A stretch of DNA of 64,000 bases from Fictibacillus arsenicus (GTDB lineage Bacteria; Bacillota; Bacilli; Bacillales; Fictibacillaceae), in NCBI RefSeq assembly GCF_001642935.1, contig NZ_CP016761.1, forward strand, positions 3,286,001 to 3,350,000, given 5' to 3'. Both the position numbers and the translations under genes were made by a program. Positions within the stretch are counted from its first letter, which is position 1. Each line of letters opens with the position of its first letter. Below the pieces are notes generated by a model. That model had not been told where the DNA came from. It saw nothing but the letters and a program-made list of their open reading frames with translations, and ran no database searches. Positions 34,288 through 43,582 of this stretch are shown one piece after another.

Positions 34288-36174
34288 TTGCAACAAGGAA
34301 GAACTGCATTTTTTGGATCTCTTTTCTTCATATTTGTATTTTCAATGGCTTTAAAAGCCTTATTTGCTCGATATATATTATTTCAGGATATTAATTTGTT
34401 AGATACCATTTCGCTTGAACTCAGCTATATCCTCCTTTTTGCTTGTCTAATTGAATACATAGCGAAAAATAAGCTGAAATTTCCGCTTTACTTAATGATA
34501 AATTTACTGTTATCCACTCTATTCTTTGGAATTGCCGTTTACCACTCTTACTTCGGTAACATTCCAACCTATTATGCCCTAATGCAAGCTGGACAAGTAG
34601 GCGCAGTGAAAGATAGTGTGACGCAGCTGATTCAGCCGGAATATTTTCTTCTATATGCTGACTTTCTCGTAATGATAGGAGTTCTCTTAACTAGAAAACT
34701 TCCCTTATATTCTAATTTAAAACTTTCAAAAACCAAGGTAATCGGTCCGATTTTAGCGCTTTCCTTTGCTGCTTGTTTAGCCAACTTATTTCTTCATAAA
34801 GATGAGATCATCACGAACTCTGCACTAGCTGCAGAGACAAAAGGAATCTTTAATTTTGAAGCACTGCAGGCTTATTACGGACCAAACGGCGGACTTCCCC
34901 AAGCTGCTGCTCTTACAGAAAAAGAGTTAAAGAGTGAAGAAACGATTCAAGATAAAATCAATGAAATTAAAGGGATAAAAGAAATTCCTGATTCGGAACG
35001 TAAATACTTTGGGGCTGCGAAAGGCCGCAATCTGATTTTAATTCAGTTCGAGTCAATGCAAGACTTCCCTATCGGCTTGAAGATCGATGGTAGAGAAGTA
35101 ACTCCGAACATGAACAAGCTGATTCAAAACAGCTTTTATTTTAACAACCTTTATCAGCAGACTGGTGCCGGGAATACGTCTGATGCCGAGTTTATCGCAA
35201 ACACTTCACTCTACCCTGCTGGAATGGTTGCGACATCAACGTTTTTTGAGACAAAGGCTTTTCCGAGTATGCCGAAGCTTCTTAAAGAAGAAGGCTACAA
35301 AACCTTTACGCTTCATGCCGATAAAGTTGATTTTTGGAATCGTGTAGAGCTGTATCCTTCTTTAGGTTTTGATAAGTACTATGCTTTAGAGTTTTTCGGT
35401 AAGGAGGACCTCATTGGACTTGGCCCCTCTGATGAAGTGATGTTTAATAAAGGAATGCCGTTGTTAATGGACTTACATGCTAAAAACAAACCGTTTTATG
35501 CCCATTTTATCTCAATGACAAGCCATCATCCTTATGAGATTCCAGCTGATAAAGAAGTGTTTGAGCTTCCAGAAAAGTATAAGAGTTCAATTGTTGGAAA
35601 GTATATTCGAGCGATCAGCTACAACGATATGGTGTTAGGAAAGTTGATCGATCAGTTAAAAGCTGAAGGAATGTGGGAAAACACGGTACTAGCGTATTAC
35701 GGGGATCATATGGGAATGCACCACACAATGTTTAAGGAAAAAGACCCTGAGATTTTGAAAGAATTCTTAGGACATGAGTATACGAAAATTGACCGCTTCA
35801 ATGTTCCGTTTGTTATTACAGCCCCAGGAATAACTGATGGCGGAATGACTTCCGATCAGCTCGCTGGTCAGCTTGATATGATGCCAACGCTGGCTAACTT
35901 ATTAGGAGTGTCATTGAATGATTATGTTCATTTTGGCCAGGATCTGTTGAATCATAAAGAAAACTTAATTGGTATGCGCTATTATATGCCGGCTGGCTCG
36001 TTCTTTAATGATCATATTGTGTTTCAACCGGAAAAATCGTTTGATGATGGTGAAGCATTGACACTAGAGACCGCAACTAAAGTGCCGCATGCTCCATACA
36101 AGGAAGATTATGACCGAATTTTGAAGCTATTGGGCTTATCTGATCAGTATTTAAAGTCGTTGCCAGAAAAATAG
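34288..36174 (+). CDS. LTA-synthase family sulfatase-fold membrane enzyme
   Basis: About 628 residues. Five N-terminal membrane helices (to about 190) precede an outer alkaline-phosphatase-type domain: NLILIQFESMQ (metal-binding Glu), QTGAGNTSDAEF (catalytic Thr), TLHADKVDFWNR and YYGDHMGMHH (metal-binding Asp/His). LtaS-type enzymes use phosphatidylglycerol to make glycerol-phosphate polymer. It could be an LtaS/YfnI-type synthase or a primase (YvgJ-type). TTG 34288, 7 bases after GGGGG, is the likely start; the TTG at 34267 lies within the operator palindrome. Confidence 0.9.
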   Translation: MQQGRTAFFGSLFFIFVFSMALKALFARYILFQDINLLDTISLELSYILLFACLIEYIAKNKLKFPLYLMINLLLSTLFFGIAVYHSYFGNIPTYYALMQAGQVGAVKDSVTQLIQPEYFLLYADFLVMIGVLLTRKLPLYSNLKLSKTKVIGPILALSFAACLANLFLHKDEIITNSALAAETKGIFNFEALQAYYGPNGGLPQAAALTEKELKSEETIQDKINEIKGIKEIPDSERKYFGAAKGRNLILIQFESMQDFPIGLKIDGREVTPNMNKLIQNSFYFNNLYQQTGAGNTSDAEFIANTSLYPAGMVATSTFFETKAFPSMPKLLKEEGYKTFTLHADKVDFWNRVELYPSLGFDKYYALEFFGKEDLIGLGPSDEVMFNKGMPLLMDLHAKNKPFYAHFISMTSHHPYEIPADKEVFELPEKYKSSIVGKYIRAISYNDMVLGKLIDQLKAEGMWENTVLAYYGDHMGMHHTMFKEKDPEILKEFLGHEYTKIDRFNVPFVITAPGITDGGMTSDQLAGQLDMMPTLANLLGVSLNDYVHFGQDLLNHKENLIGMRYYMPAGSFFNDHIVFQPEKSFDDGEALTLETATKVPHAPYKEDYDRILKLLGLSDQYLKSLPEK

Positions 36175-36210
36175 AGAGAACCGATGTGTAGATGTACACA
36201 TTAAAGGTAT

Positions 36211-36247
36211 AAAAAGCTCTGCAAAGAATTCTTTGCAGAGCTTTTTT
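36211..36247 (+). terminator. Terminator of the LTA-synthase-like gene
   Basis: AAGCTCTGCAAAG and CTTTGCAGAGCTT form a 13-bp stem with a 4-base loop, followed by TTTT. The stem shares GCTCTGCA with that at 60304-60336. Confidence 0.9.
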
Positions 36248-36252
36248 AATGT

Positions 36253-36351
36253 AATCTCACGAGAATTAAGTTTAATCTCTCGAAAACGCAATTTAATTTC
36301 ACGAGTTTTTGATTAATCTCACGAAAATAATATTATACTCGCGAGTCGACA
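36253..36351 (+). repeat. Phased intergenic element, copy 4
   Basis: Units at 36253, 36274, 36295 and 36315 (spacing 21, 21, 20, 20) and the full end box ATACTCGCGAGTCGACA at 36335. A second ATTCTGTGACA follows at once. It lies between the convergent LTA-synthase-like gene and csaB. Confidence 0.92.
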
Positions 36352-36410
36352 TTCTGTGACAAATAAACAACCCTGCCAGAACACCTTTAAGCATCCTAAC
36401 AGGGTTTAAA

Positions 36411-37484
36411 CTACCTCGAAAACAGCTCAATCGCTTGTTTCGCCGTGTCTTTCGCTTTCGCGGTTAATGGACCAACTGCTGCAGCCAACTTCTCTTTCTC
36501 TTGCGGCAGCGCCTCTAAATGGCGACGTAACGCTTCAGCTAGCTCTTCACTCGTCCACTCACCATCAACATGAGCAAACACCGGCTGATTGGCTTGCTCT
36601 GAGAATGCATCAATTTTCGGGTCATAAGACAACGCAAGGAAAGGCGTGTTCATGATTCCTGCAAAGATCAAAGCATGGAGTCTCATCGCTAATAGCATGT
36701 CAGACAAGCCAATGATCGATACCTTCTCCTCGATCGAAGCATTATAAGGTGCTACATACGCTTTTTCATTCATCATCGCGAAAATTTCACGGGAAGTATC
36801 ATCATCATGCTTATCATGCATCGGGATAAACACAACCTCGTTCCCTCTGCGAATAAAATCATCCAGTGCTTCAGCAATTTTCTTTTTAAAATCGGTAGTC
36901 GTCGGCCACTCCCGAACAGATACGGTTAAAACAGGCTTCGTAAAACCTTGCTGCTGGTACCAATCAGACTTAGCTTCACTCAAATGAAAACCTAGCACTG
37001 GATCTGGTACCAGCTCCATCTCATTACGCAACCCGATATCTCTTAACAACTGAATCGACCCAGTATCACGAAGTGTAATCTTCCCTGCTTTTTTCAGCAT
37101 CATTCTTGTCAAGAACTGGCTCACTGACTTATCGATCGGCCCCATTCCTTGCGAATAGATAAAGAACGGTTTATCTGCCATACGAGCAAGCATCATAATA
37201 CCTGTGTAATAAGGAATGCTCTTCATACCTGTTTTATCCTGAAGCAAGCTCCCACCACCTGAAATCAGTCCATCAGAAGTTTTCAATACAGCAAAAACAT
37301 CTTTCATCTGCCAGCGGTTGATGGCATCAACACCATATGTTCTCTTTGTAAATTCCGGATCGTTGGAAAGAACCACGATGTCAATATCCGGCTTTTGTTC
37401 TTTTAAAGCGGAGATGATCGATAGAAGAATCGCCTCATCCCCGATGTTGTTAAATCCATAATATCCTGATAAAACTACTTTCAT
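36411..37484 (-). CDS. csaB: Polysaccharide pyruvyl transferase CsaB
   Basis: About 357 residues. YYGFNNIGDEAIL at the N-terminus, SGGGSLLQDKTG (phosphoenolpyruvate/UDP region), IYSQGMGPI and the late AMRLHALIFAGI are the CsaB signature. It adds pyruvyl ketals to the secondary cell wall polymer, the ligand of SLH domains. The ATG at 37484 overlaps the stop of the DUF5693 gene (ATGA), so the pair is coupled; GTG 37493 is a weaker choice, being in the ribosome site. Confidence 0.95.
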   Translation of the reverse strand: MKVVLSGYYGFNNIGDEAILLSIISALKEQKPDIDIVVLSNDPEFTKRTYGVDAINRWQMKDVFAVLKTSDGLISGGGSLLQDKTGMKSIPYYTGIMMLARMADKPFFIYSQGMGPIDKSVSQFLTRMMLKKAGKITLRDTGSIQLLRDIGLRNEMELVPDPVLGFHLSEAKSDWYQQQGFTKPVLTVSVREWPTTTDFKKKIAEALDDFIRRGNEVVFIPMHDKHDDDTSREIFAMMNEKAYVAPYNASIEEKVSIIGLSDMLLAMRLHALIFAGIMNTPFLALSYDPKIDAFSEQANQPVFAHVDGEWTSEELAEALRRHLEALPQEKEKLAAAVGPLTAKAKDTAKQAIELFSR

Positions 37485-39412
37485 TGTATCCACCTTTCAC
37501 GTACGTACGGGTACAACTTATCTTTTATTGCTTTATAAATTGCGATCATTACAAGTCCGATTATGAGTCCGATTACAAGTGCGTACACGGAGCGCAGAAC
37601 GGACAATAGTAAAGGAATGTGCAGATGTGTAAATGTATTCATCATGGATGCAAACCCGATCGCACCAACAACCAAGAACGCACTCGCAATTCCTGCATAT
37701 CTGCGGAATAAGTATAGCCCAAACACAAAGAACGGGAATCCGATTAAGAATTCTTTCGTACGCGGACGTACAAACATAAGCTCTTCAAGCTTGCTTCTTA
37801 ATGTTAATTCAAGTGCACTCGCTGTTCCTGCGTTTCCTGAACGGCTTAAGTAGTATGCACCGATAATAGCTACAACTCCAAGTACTAAGACATGCCAATA
37901 ACGAACAGGACTGTTAATATAACTGATAAACCTTTTTAGAGATGAAGCATGGTTAATCTGGAGTCCAAGAACAATAGCTGTTACTAAAATTGGTAAAGCA
38001 AGTAACACTTTAATCCCTCGGAATTCCTCTAGTTTATATAAATAAGCATCTCCATAAAGTAAACTCACTACCAGCCAAGCGCCAGCGAAAACAATTAATG
38101 CAGCCATTACATAATTAAGAACGATTTTATTAATGTTATCTGCATGACGAACTCTAAGTATTGCCCAGATTGGACCAGCTACAGCTACTAATAAAGCAAA
38201 TCCTTTTAACAGCATCCCAACTCCAAGAAATAAGTAACCTGCTGAAATTGCCAATCCGCCGATCAGAGCAAGCATAGTTAGTTTTTTATGAACAGATGCA
38301 GCAGCTAATGCAAGATAAACTGAACCACCTAAGAAAGCAAATAGCTGTAAAAGTTTATAGTCCTTCATGTCTTTAAATGGCTGGGCTTCACCTGTTTTAA
38401 AGTAACCAGGTACTTCTGCATGAAAATCCTGAATTTCGTTAATCATTTGTTTAAATTCAGCTTCTGCAGTTTTGTCATCTAACTTTTGAACCTTCACTAA
38501 TAGTGTTCGAATGTTACGTTCTTTTACCGCTCGTGATAATCGTTCAGAAGCAGCGTTTTCACTGGTTCTGTTTTCAGAGTAAAGTCTTTCCACATCATAA
38601 TTCATTTCTTTCGCAAAAGTTTGCATCCCCTTTTGCTCTGTTCCTTCAATAACAACTACATCATAGTCATTAGATTTTAATTGGTTTGCATATTTAACTA
38701 ATTTTTCTTTACTTGTACCATCATAACCAACAACTTCTTTGCCAATAAACAGAACTTTATCTACTTCGTTTTTAGGGAATTTTAATAACTGTCTAACCAT
38801 GGTGTCGTTGCTGGAATGACCGTCTTTTTCATCAGATGAAGAAAAGTCATTTTTTATACGAGGAACCACCTGAAAACCGTTGGACACAATCTCTTGGTAT
38901 GTGTCTGTATTAAAATAGCCTAATGATTTATCCTCAATTTTAGGGTCGTCATCTGTTTTTCCTTCAATAAAATAAAATTTTTGACCGTTCGCTGTTAAAG
39001 TTGAAATGTTATCTTTAAAAGCACGTTGCAAGTACTGCTCAGATTTGTGACCTTGTTTAAGATAGCTTACAAAGATCCCCTCATTAGCTGGAAGTTTATT
39101 TGTATTTAAATTGTTCGTTAAAGCAAAATAATTTTGAATATCACTTTTACTAAGAACCGCTACCACACCTTGGGTTTCTAGTGAGCTTATATTTTCAGGT
39201 TCTAGCGTGATGGAATGGACTTTTGCATCTTTTAATCTTTTATAAATTTCATTAGTAGAAACATCTTCACTTTTCAAAATTTCTAGGTCCGTATACGGAA
39301 CCATCACTTCATATGTATTGTTTGCCGACTCGGTTTTGATGCGTTCGTAGATCATGGGGCTGGTGAGCAGCAAGGATACAATCAATAGGCCGAATAATAC
39401 TTTTTTCAACAA
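37481..39412 (-). CDS. DUF5693 membrane protein
   Basis: 643 residues. An N-terminal signal anchor (to about 20), an outside region of about 340 residues with SVSTNEIYKRL and FLGGSVYLALAAAS at its end, then about eight membrane helices to the C-terminus. DUF5693 proteins often lie next to csaB in Bacillaceae and Paenibacillaceae. The function is unknown, probably wall polymer pyruvylation or display. The start is TTG (39412 or 39409) after AAAGGAA. Confidence 0.85.
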   Translation of the reverse strand: MLKKVLFGLLIVSLLLTSPMIYERIKTESANNTYEVMVPYTDLEILKSEDVSTNEIYKRLKDAKVHSITLEPENISSLETQGVVAVLSKSDIQNYFALTNNLNTNKLPANEGIFVSYLKQGHKSEQYLQRAFKDNISTLTANGQKFYFIEGKTDDDPKIEDKSLGYFNTDTYQEIVSNGFQVVPRIKNDFSSSDEKDGHSSNDTMVRQLLKFPKNEVDKVLFIGKEVVGYDGTSKEKLVKYANQLKSNDYDVVVIEGTEQKGMQTFAKEMNYDVERLYSENRTSENAASERLSRAVKERNIRTLLVKVQKLDDKTAEAEFKQMINEIQDFHAEVPGYFKTGEAQPFKDMKDYKLLQLFAFLGGSVYLALAAASVHKKLTMLALIGGLAISAGYLFLGVGMLLKGFALLVAVAGPIWAILRVRHADNINKIVLNYVMAALIVFAGAWLVVSLLYGDAYLYKLEEFRGIKVLLALPILVTAIVLGLQINHASSLKRFISYINSPVRYWHVLVLGVVAIIGAYYLSRSGNAGTASALELTLRSKLEELMFVRPRTKEFLIGFPFFVFGLYLFRRYAGIASAFLVVGAIGFASMMNTFTHLHIPLLLSVLRSVYALVIGLIIGLVMIAIYKAIKDKLYPYVRERWIQ

Positions 39413-39505
39413 AGAACATTCCTTTCTCGGTTCAGGTCTTGGTGCTTTTATTTTACCTTAATATCGGCATTCTTATAAAGAGCGGCAAGAGATACCCATA
39501 AAATA

Positions 39506-39531
39506 AAGGACACCAGCTAACTGATGTCCTT
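39506..39531 (-). terminator. Terminator after tagO
   Basis: AAGGACATC and GGTGTCCTT form a 9-bp stem (one G-U), 8-base loop, then TATTTTA on the minus strand. This suggests that DUF5693-csaB has its own promoter. Confidence 0.7.
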
Positions 39532-39539
39532 CTTCATTT

Positions 39540-40610
39540 TTATTTTCCGACTCTCGGATTCGTTTTAAGTCCGTAAAAAATCTTTCTTAAAAATTTATTT
39601 ACAGGCGCGTGATCTTTTCCGACTAAACCGATTCGTTCAGCAATAAACTGAGTGATCAGCAGCAACACGGAAAGGATTAAGAGTGATCCCCAAAGCGTTG
39701 TTAAGTTGAAAAGAATCGCTGCGAGTCCGAACAGTGCACTCATCGCGTAAATCACAAGTACCGTCTGACGGTGAGACATTCCGCTGTTTAATAAGCAGTG
39801 ATGCAAATGCGATTTATCTGGTGCAGATAATGGTTTCTTGTTCAAGAATCTGCGGATAATCGCAAACAATGTGTCTGAAATCGGTACACCAAGAATGATA
39901 ATCGGAACAACGAGTGAAAATAATGTGATGTTCTTAAACCCTAGAAGAGAAAGAACAGCGATCATGTATCCTAAGAATAGCGCTCCAGTGTCTCCCATGA
40001 AAATTTTCGCTGGATGCCAGTTGTAAACCAAGAACCCTAATGTGCTTCCTAAAAGAATGATTCCAAGAGCAGCAACTAGAACGTTGCCATTGTAAATCGC
40101 CATACCTGAGATGGTGATCAATACCGTTGATGATACACCTGCTGCAAGTCCGTCAAGTCCGTCAATCAAGTTGATGGCATTCGTAATTCCGATAATCCAT
40201 AAGAGCGTTAAAGGAATTCCAAGGAATCCTAGGCTTAACCGGTAATCAAATGGCAAGTTGATGAAATGAACTTCTACTCCACCATAAATGACGATACCAG
40301 CTGCGATAACTTGCCCAAGCATCTTCACTTTAGGGGAAAGCTCATAAATATCATCAAAAACACCTGTGATGATGATAACGATTGCTCCAAGTACAATTGG
40401 AACCGTATATTGGCTCGCAGGCTGAACGATAAGTACTCCGAGCACGAAGCTGATAAAAATCGCTAATCCGCCTAAACGCGGCATAATTCTTTGATGAACT
40501 TTTCTCTGGTTGGGCTTATCCGTTGCACCAACGAAAAAGGCGAACCTTTTCACGACAGGTGTCAAAAGAACCGACGCAATAAAACATATTAACAATGCCC
40601 AGTAAGTCAT
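39540..40610 (-). CDS. tagO: Undecaprenyl-phosphate GlcNAc-1-phosphate transferase
   Basis: About 356 residues with some 11 membrane helices. The loop motifs GVFDDIYELSPK, NAINLIDGLDGLAAG, MGDTGALFLGY and HLHHCLL are those of TagO/WecA. It starts lipid-linked polymer synthesis on undecaprenyl phosphate for teichoic acid or secondary wall polymer. ATG 40610 has GGGGAG upstream; the TTG at 40625 overlaps it. Confidence 0.95.
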   Translation of the reverse strand: MTYWALLICFIASVLLTPVVKRFAFFVGATDKPNQRKVHQRIMPRLGGLAIFISFVLGVLIVQPASQYTVPIVLGAIVIIITGVFDDIYELSPKVKMLGQVIAAGIVIYGGVEVHFINLPFDYRLSLGFLGIPLTLLWIIGITNAINLIDGLDGLAAGVSSTVLITISGMAIYNGNVLVAALGIILLGSTLGFLVYNWHPAKIFMGDTGALFLGYMIAVLSLLGFKNITLFSLVVPIIILGVPISDTLFAIIRRFLNKKPLSAPDKSHLHHCLLNSGMSHRQTVLVIYAMSALFGLAAILFNLTTLWGSLLILSVLLLITQFIAERIGLVGKDHAPVNKFLRKIFYGLKTNPRVGK

Positions 40611-40814
40611 AGTTACACTCCCCAATTGGCGTGATGATTATTGTTTGTAAAAACGCAATTTATTTTTGTGTTTGATTTCGACAAAAATCAACTTTTAATT
40701 TATACACAGAGAAAATTATAGCATAGATAATTTCAATTTTGTGTGAAAAAATCGTTAACAAATTATTAAATAAATGAAAGCGTTTTTCTGCTATAGTTAG
40801 TTTCCGCTAAATAC

Positions 40815-42395
40815 TTAAGCATTATTTTTAGAAACCCTGCCAAATCGACCCAATTTCTTTCCGATAAACGGTAAAGATTGTAATTCTTCTACTGTCATTC
40901 CCTTTGTCAGCAAAATGAAAACCGCAAAAAGCGCACCGCCGATTATTATTGCAACACCTGCATACAATAAGCTTGCAAGACGTCCGGAAAGATCTATTAA
41001 TAATGTTGGATAACCAATCGCTGCTCCCATAATCAAACTTCCAATCGCAAAGGTTAAAATCGACCGATTTACAAAGGGCAATTTAAACGTTTGTTTAATT
41101 ATAAGCGCATTGGCAACTGTAATAACAATATAAATAACCAATGTTGCGATGGCTGCACCTAACAATCCATACTGTGAAATCAGCATAAAGTTTAAAAGTG
41201 CTTTCCCGATTCCAGCTGCTACGATAATGATTGCCGCTGCTGTTGGTCGGTTGATTCCTTGCAGAATTCCTGTTCCAAGGACAGCAAGCGAAGTGAAAAC
41301 CGAACTGAAGCTTACGATCGCAACAACAAGACTTCCCTCATCATTTGTAAAAAGCGCTATGTTTAATGGAAGAGTTAATGCAGCAATCCCTACGGCTGCA
41401 GGCCATGAGAATAAATGCGTTAAGTTGAACGAGCGTTTAATTACTCTATTCGCTTCATTCATCTCGTTTTTGGCTATTTTCCCTGTAATTAATGGGATCA
41501 ACGGCAAAACAATTGAAGTTGAGAACACAGTGGCAATTTGAACAAGCGAAGCACCACGTGCATAAATACCGTTTAAGTAAAAGGTTTCTTTCGCTGTATT
41601 CCCTGCCATTTTCAGCGCTGAAGGAATAGTCAATGAGTCAACAACATTCAACAACGCCATCGTTAAAGCACCTACACAAATCGGCAGAGATAGCTTTAAT
41701 ATGTGCTTACTCGACTTTTTAAACGCCTCTATTGTATATGGACGATTCGAGCCCGGTTTAAGTTTCGATTTTTGAAAAAGAATTCTTAAAAAGATTAACG
41801 AAATGAGTGCCGCGATTGCTGAACCTGCCATCGTACCAGCTGCGATCGTTTCGTTATCCGCTTGAATAGAAACAAAATAATAAGCGGCAACGATAACGAG
41901 TGCCACACGAATAAACTGCTCAATCACTTGGGAGTAAGCAGTTGGCTTCATATCCTCGTAACCTTGGAAAAATCCACGGTAAACAGCCATATAAGGCGCG
42001 ATCAAAAGCGTGATAGATACGACAATAAGTGAACTTCTCGTTTCTTGACCGCCTAAAATTTCTGCGATTTGATATGAAAATCCGTATAAGAAGCTAAATG
42101 AGAGAATACCGAAAATGACGGCTAAGATACCGGCCGTGTTAAAAATGTTTCGGATTTCAGTATCCTCGCCTTTTGCTCGAGCTTCTGAAATTAATTTTGA
42201 AATCGCAATCGGGATTCCGGCAACTGACAGAATTAGCGCTGTCATGTAAACAGGATAAACGAGACTAAAAATACCAAGTACATCGTCACCTGCGATATTT
42301 TGAAGCGGAATACGGAAAACAGAGCCTAAAAACTTAGATAAAAAGGTAGCGATCGTTAAAATGAGTGCTCCTCTGATGAACGTATTCTTACTCAT
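40815..42395 (-). CDS. Polysaccharide flippase (MurJ/SpoVB-like MOP family)
   Basis: 526 residues, about 14 membrane helices. The N-terminus (GALILTIATFLSKFLGSVFRIPL) and GIPIAISKLISEARA are typical of SpoVB/YtgP-type oligosaccharide translocases. It overlaps wecG/tagA by 8 bases, so it may flip the polymer made by TagO and TagA or the wall precursor lipid II. A dedicated role in sporulation cannot be excluded. Confidence 0.9.
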   Translation of the reverse strand: MSKNTFIRGALILTIATFLSKFLGSVFRIPLQNIAGDDVLGIFSLVYPVYMTALILSVAGIPIAISKLISEARAKGEDTEIRNIFNTAGILAVIFGILSFSFLYGFSYQIAEILGGQETRSSLIVVSITLLIAPYMAVYRGFFQGYEDMKPTAYSQVIEQFIRVALVIVAAYYFVSIQADNETIAAGTMAGSAIAALISLIFLRILFQKSKLKPGSNRPYTIEAFKKSSKHILKLSLPICVGALTMALLNVVDSLTIPSALKMAGNTAKETFYLNGIYARGASLVQIATVFSTSIVLPLIPLITGKIAKNEMNEANRVIKRSFNLTHLFSWPAAVGIAALTLPLNIALFTNDEGSLVVAIVSFSSVFTSLAVLGTGILQGINRPTAAAIIIVAAGIGKALLNFMLISQYGLLGAAIATLVIYIVITVANALIIKQTFKLPFVNRSILTFAIGSLIMGAAIGYPTLLIDLSGRLASLLYAGVAIIIGGALFAVFILLTKGMTVEELQSLPFIGKKLGRFGRVSKNNA

Positions 42396-43125
42396 GCTTG
42401 CCCGTCACCTTTTGCTGGATTACTTTTAATGCGAAGTGCGGCAGGCTAAGCTGGCGCTTCCATCGAGATGGTTGCTTCATCAATCGGTAAGCCCACTCTA
42501 GGTTCATTTTTTGCCAGAATTCCGGTGCGCGTTGAACCGCTCCAGCAAGCACGTCAAACGATCCGCCGATTCCCATGAATACACCTTTTTCAAACTTGTC
42601 CATGTTCTGCCCGATCCACAGCTCCTGTCTAGGAACACCTAGCGCAGTAAAAATAAGGTCCGGTTTCGTGCGCTGAATCTCGTTTGGAATATGATCATCA
42701 TTCCAATCAAAGAAACCGTGATGAGCACCTGCGATCTTCACATTAGGAAATTGTGTCATAATCTCAGTAACTGTTTTTTGAAGCACTTCATCCTGTGCAC
42801 CTAATAGATAAATACTGTATCCTTTTTCGTTAGCAATCTGAAGAAGTCCCATAAACGTTTCAAAACCGGTTACACGTTCAGGAAGCGGCCTCCCAAGAAG
42901 TCCCGCTGCTTTAACAACACCAATACCGTCCGCTGTTACATAGTTTGCTTTCTCAACGACTGCTCGGTAGTTTGCATCTTCACGAACCTTCATTACGATC
43001 TCAGGATTCGCCGTTACAACAAACGTCTTTTCTTCTCTTTCCAGATGTCCGCTTAATGTATTTAAGAATTCAAATAATGTTGAGTTTACGAAATCTACAC
43101 CTAGAATTCGAACTGTATTTTTCAA
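42388..43125 (-). CDS. TagA/WecG family N-acetylmannosaminyltransferase
   Basis: 245 residues with TANPEIVMK, TADGIGVVKAA, ERVTGFETF, LGVPRQELWI, GIGGSFDVLAG and APEFWQKMNLEWAYRL, a full WecG/TagA/CpsF pattern. It adds ManNAc to undecaprenyl-PP-GlcNAc, the second step after TagO. Overlaps the flippase start. Promoter is likely within the 43126-43384 gap. Confidence 0.95.
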   Translation of the reverse strand: MKNTVRILGVDFVNSTLFEFLNTLSGHLEREEKTFVVTANPEIVMKVREDANYRAVVEKANYVTADGIGVVKAAGLLGRPLPERVTGFETFMGLLQIANEKGYSIYLLGAQDEVLQKTVTEIMTQFPNVKIAGAHHGFFDWNDDHIPNEIQRTKPDLIFTALGVPRQELWIGQNMDKFEKGVFMGIGGSFDVLAGAVQRAPEFWQKMNLEWAYRLMKQPSRWKRQLSLPHFALKVIQQKVTGKHE

Positions 43126-43384
43126 TGAAAGTCACCACTTTTTCCTTAATTAACTTTGCTTTTTTTAGCAAAGTTTACCTATTTTAAGTAAAACACTAAT
43201 AAATATATCATAAAACGGTCCTAAACTATATGGTCTGTAACTATATGTTTCACCTTATAATAGGTCGTCTTCCACTTTAGTTTTTGAGGGAGGTGGTGGG
43301 ATTATCCAAGTTTTCTGTAAATGATATGCAGTTTGTGAAGTGAAAATGGTGCTAGGAAAACGCATAAGGGACATCAAAAATGAT

Positions 43385-43485
43385 AATCTCACGAGAATTG
43401 GTGTTAATCTCACGAATTTGAATCTTATTCTCACGAGAAATTACCATAATCTCACGAAAATCAAGCACATACTCGCGAGTCGACA
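43385..43485 (+). repeat. Phased intergenic element, copy 5
   Basis: Units at 43385, 43406, 43427 and 43448 (all spacing 21) and the end box ATACTCGCGAGTCGACA at 43469. This is the only copy not between convergent genes (it is upstream of tagA and downstream of an SLH gene, both minus strand) and the only one with 21 bases before the end box. Confidence 0.92.
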
Positions 43486-43528
43486 ATCCACACTATTATT
43501 TGGCGGGGTGCACCGGCCAATTTAAAAA

Positions 43529-43569
43529 GCCTAACCCCCAGGAACATACCTCATTCCCTTAAGTCAGGC
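43529..43569 (-). terminator. Terminator of the SLH glucosaminidase gene
   Basis: GCCTGAC and GTTAGGC form a 7-bp stem (one G-U) with a long loop; A and T runs on both sides. Confidence 0.65.
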
Positions 43570-43582
43570 TTTTTTCTTGCTT

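Larger units (their letters stand above)
43126..43582. other. 457-base gap with repeat copy 5
   Basis: A non-coding gap between the 5' end of the tagA-type gene and the 3' end of the SLH glucosaminidase gene. It holds the promoter side of tagA (not resolved), repeat copy 5 (43385-43485) and the SLH gene terminator (43529-43569). The only open frame (43340-43525) is built largely of the repeat. Confidence 0.7.

Noticed and set aside
36365-36406. Hairpin AACCCTG/CAGGGTT after csaB as a strong terminator
   Set aside because: Only 7 bp with a long loop and no clean T-run; left out as a feature, though it may contribute to csaB 3' end formation.
43340-43525. Open frame over repeat copy 5 as a small protein
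   Set aside because: Most of it is repeat sequence; the other copies have stops in matching frames, and no ribosome site is present.
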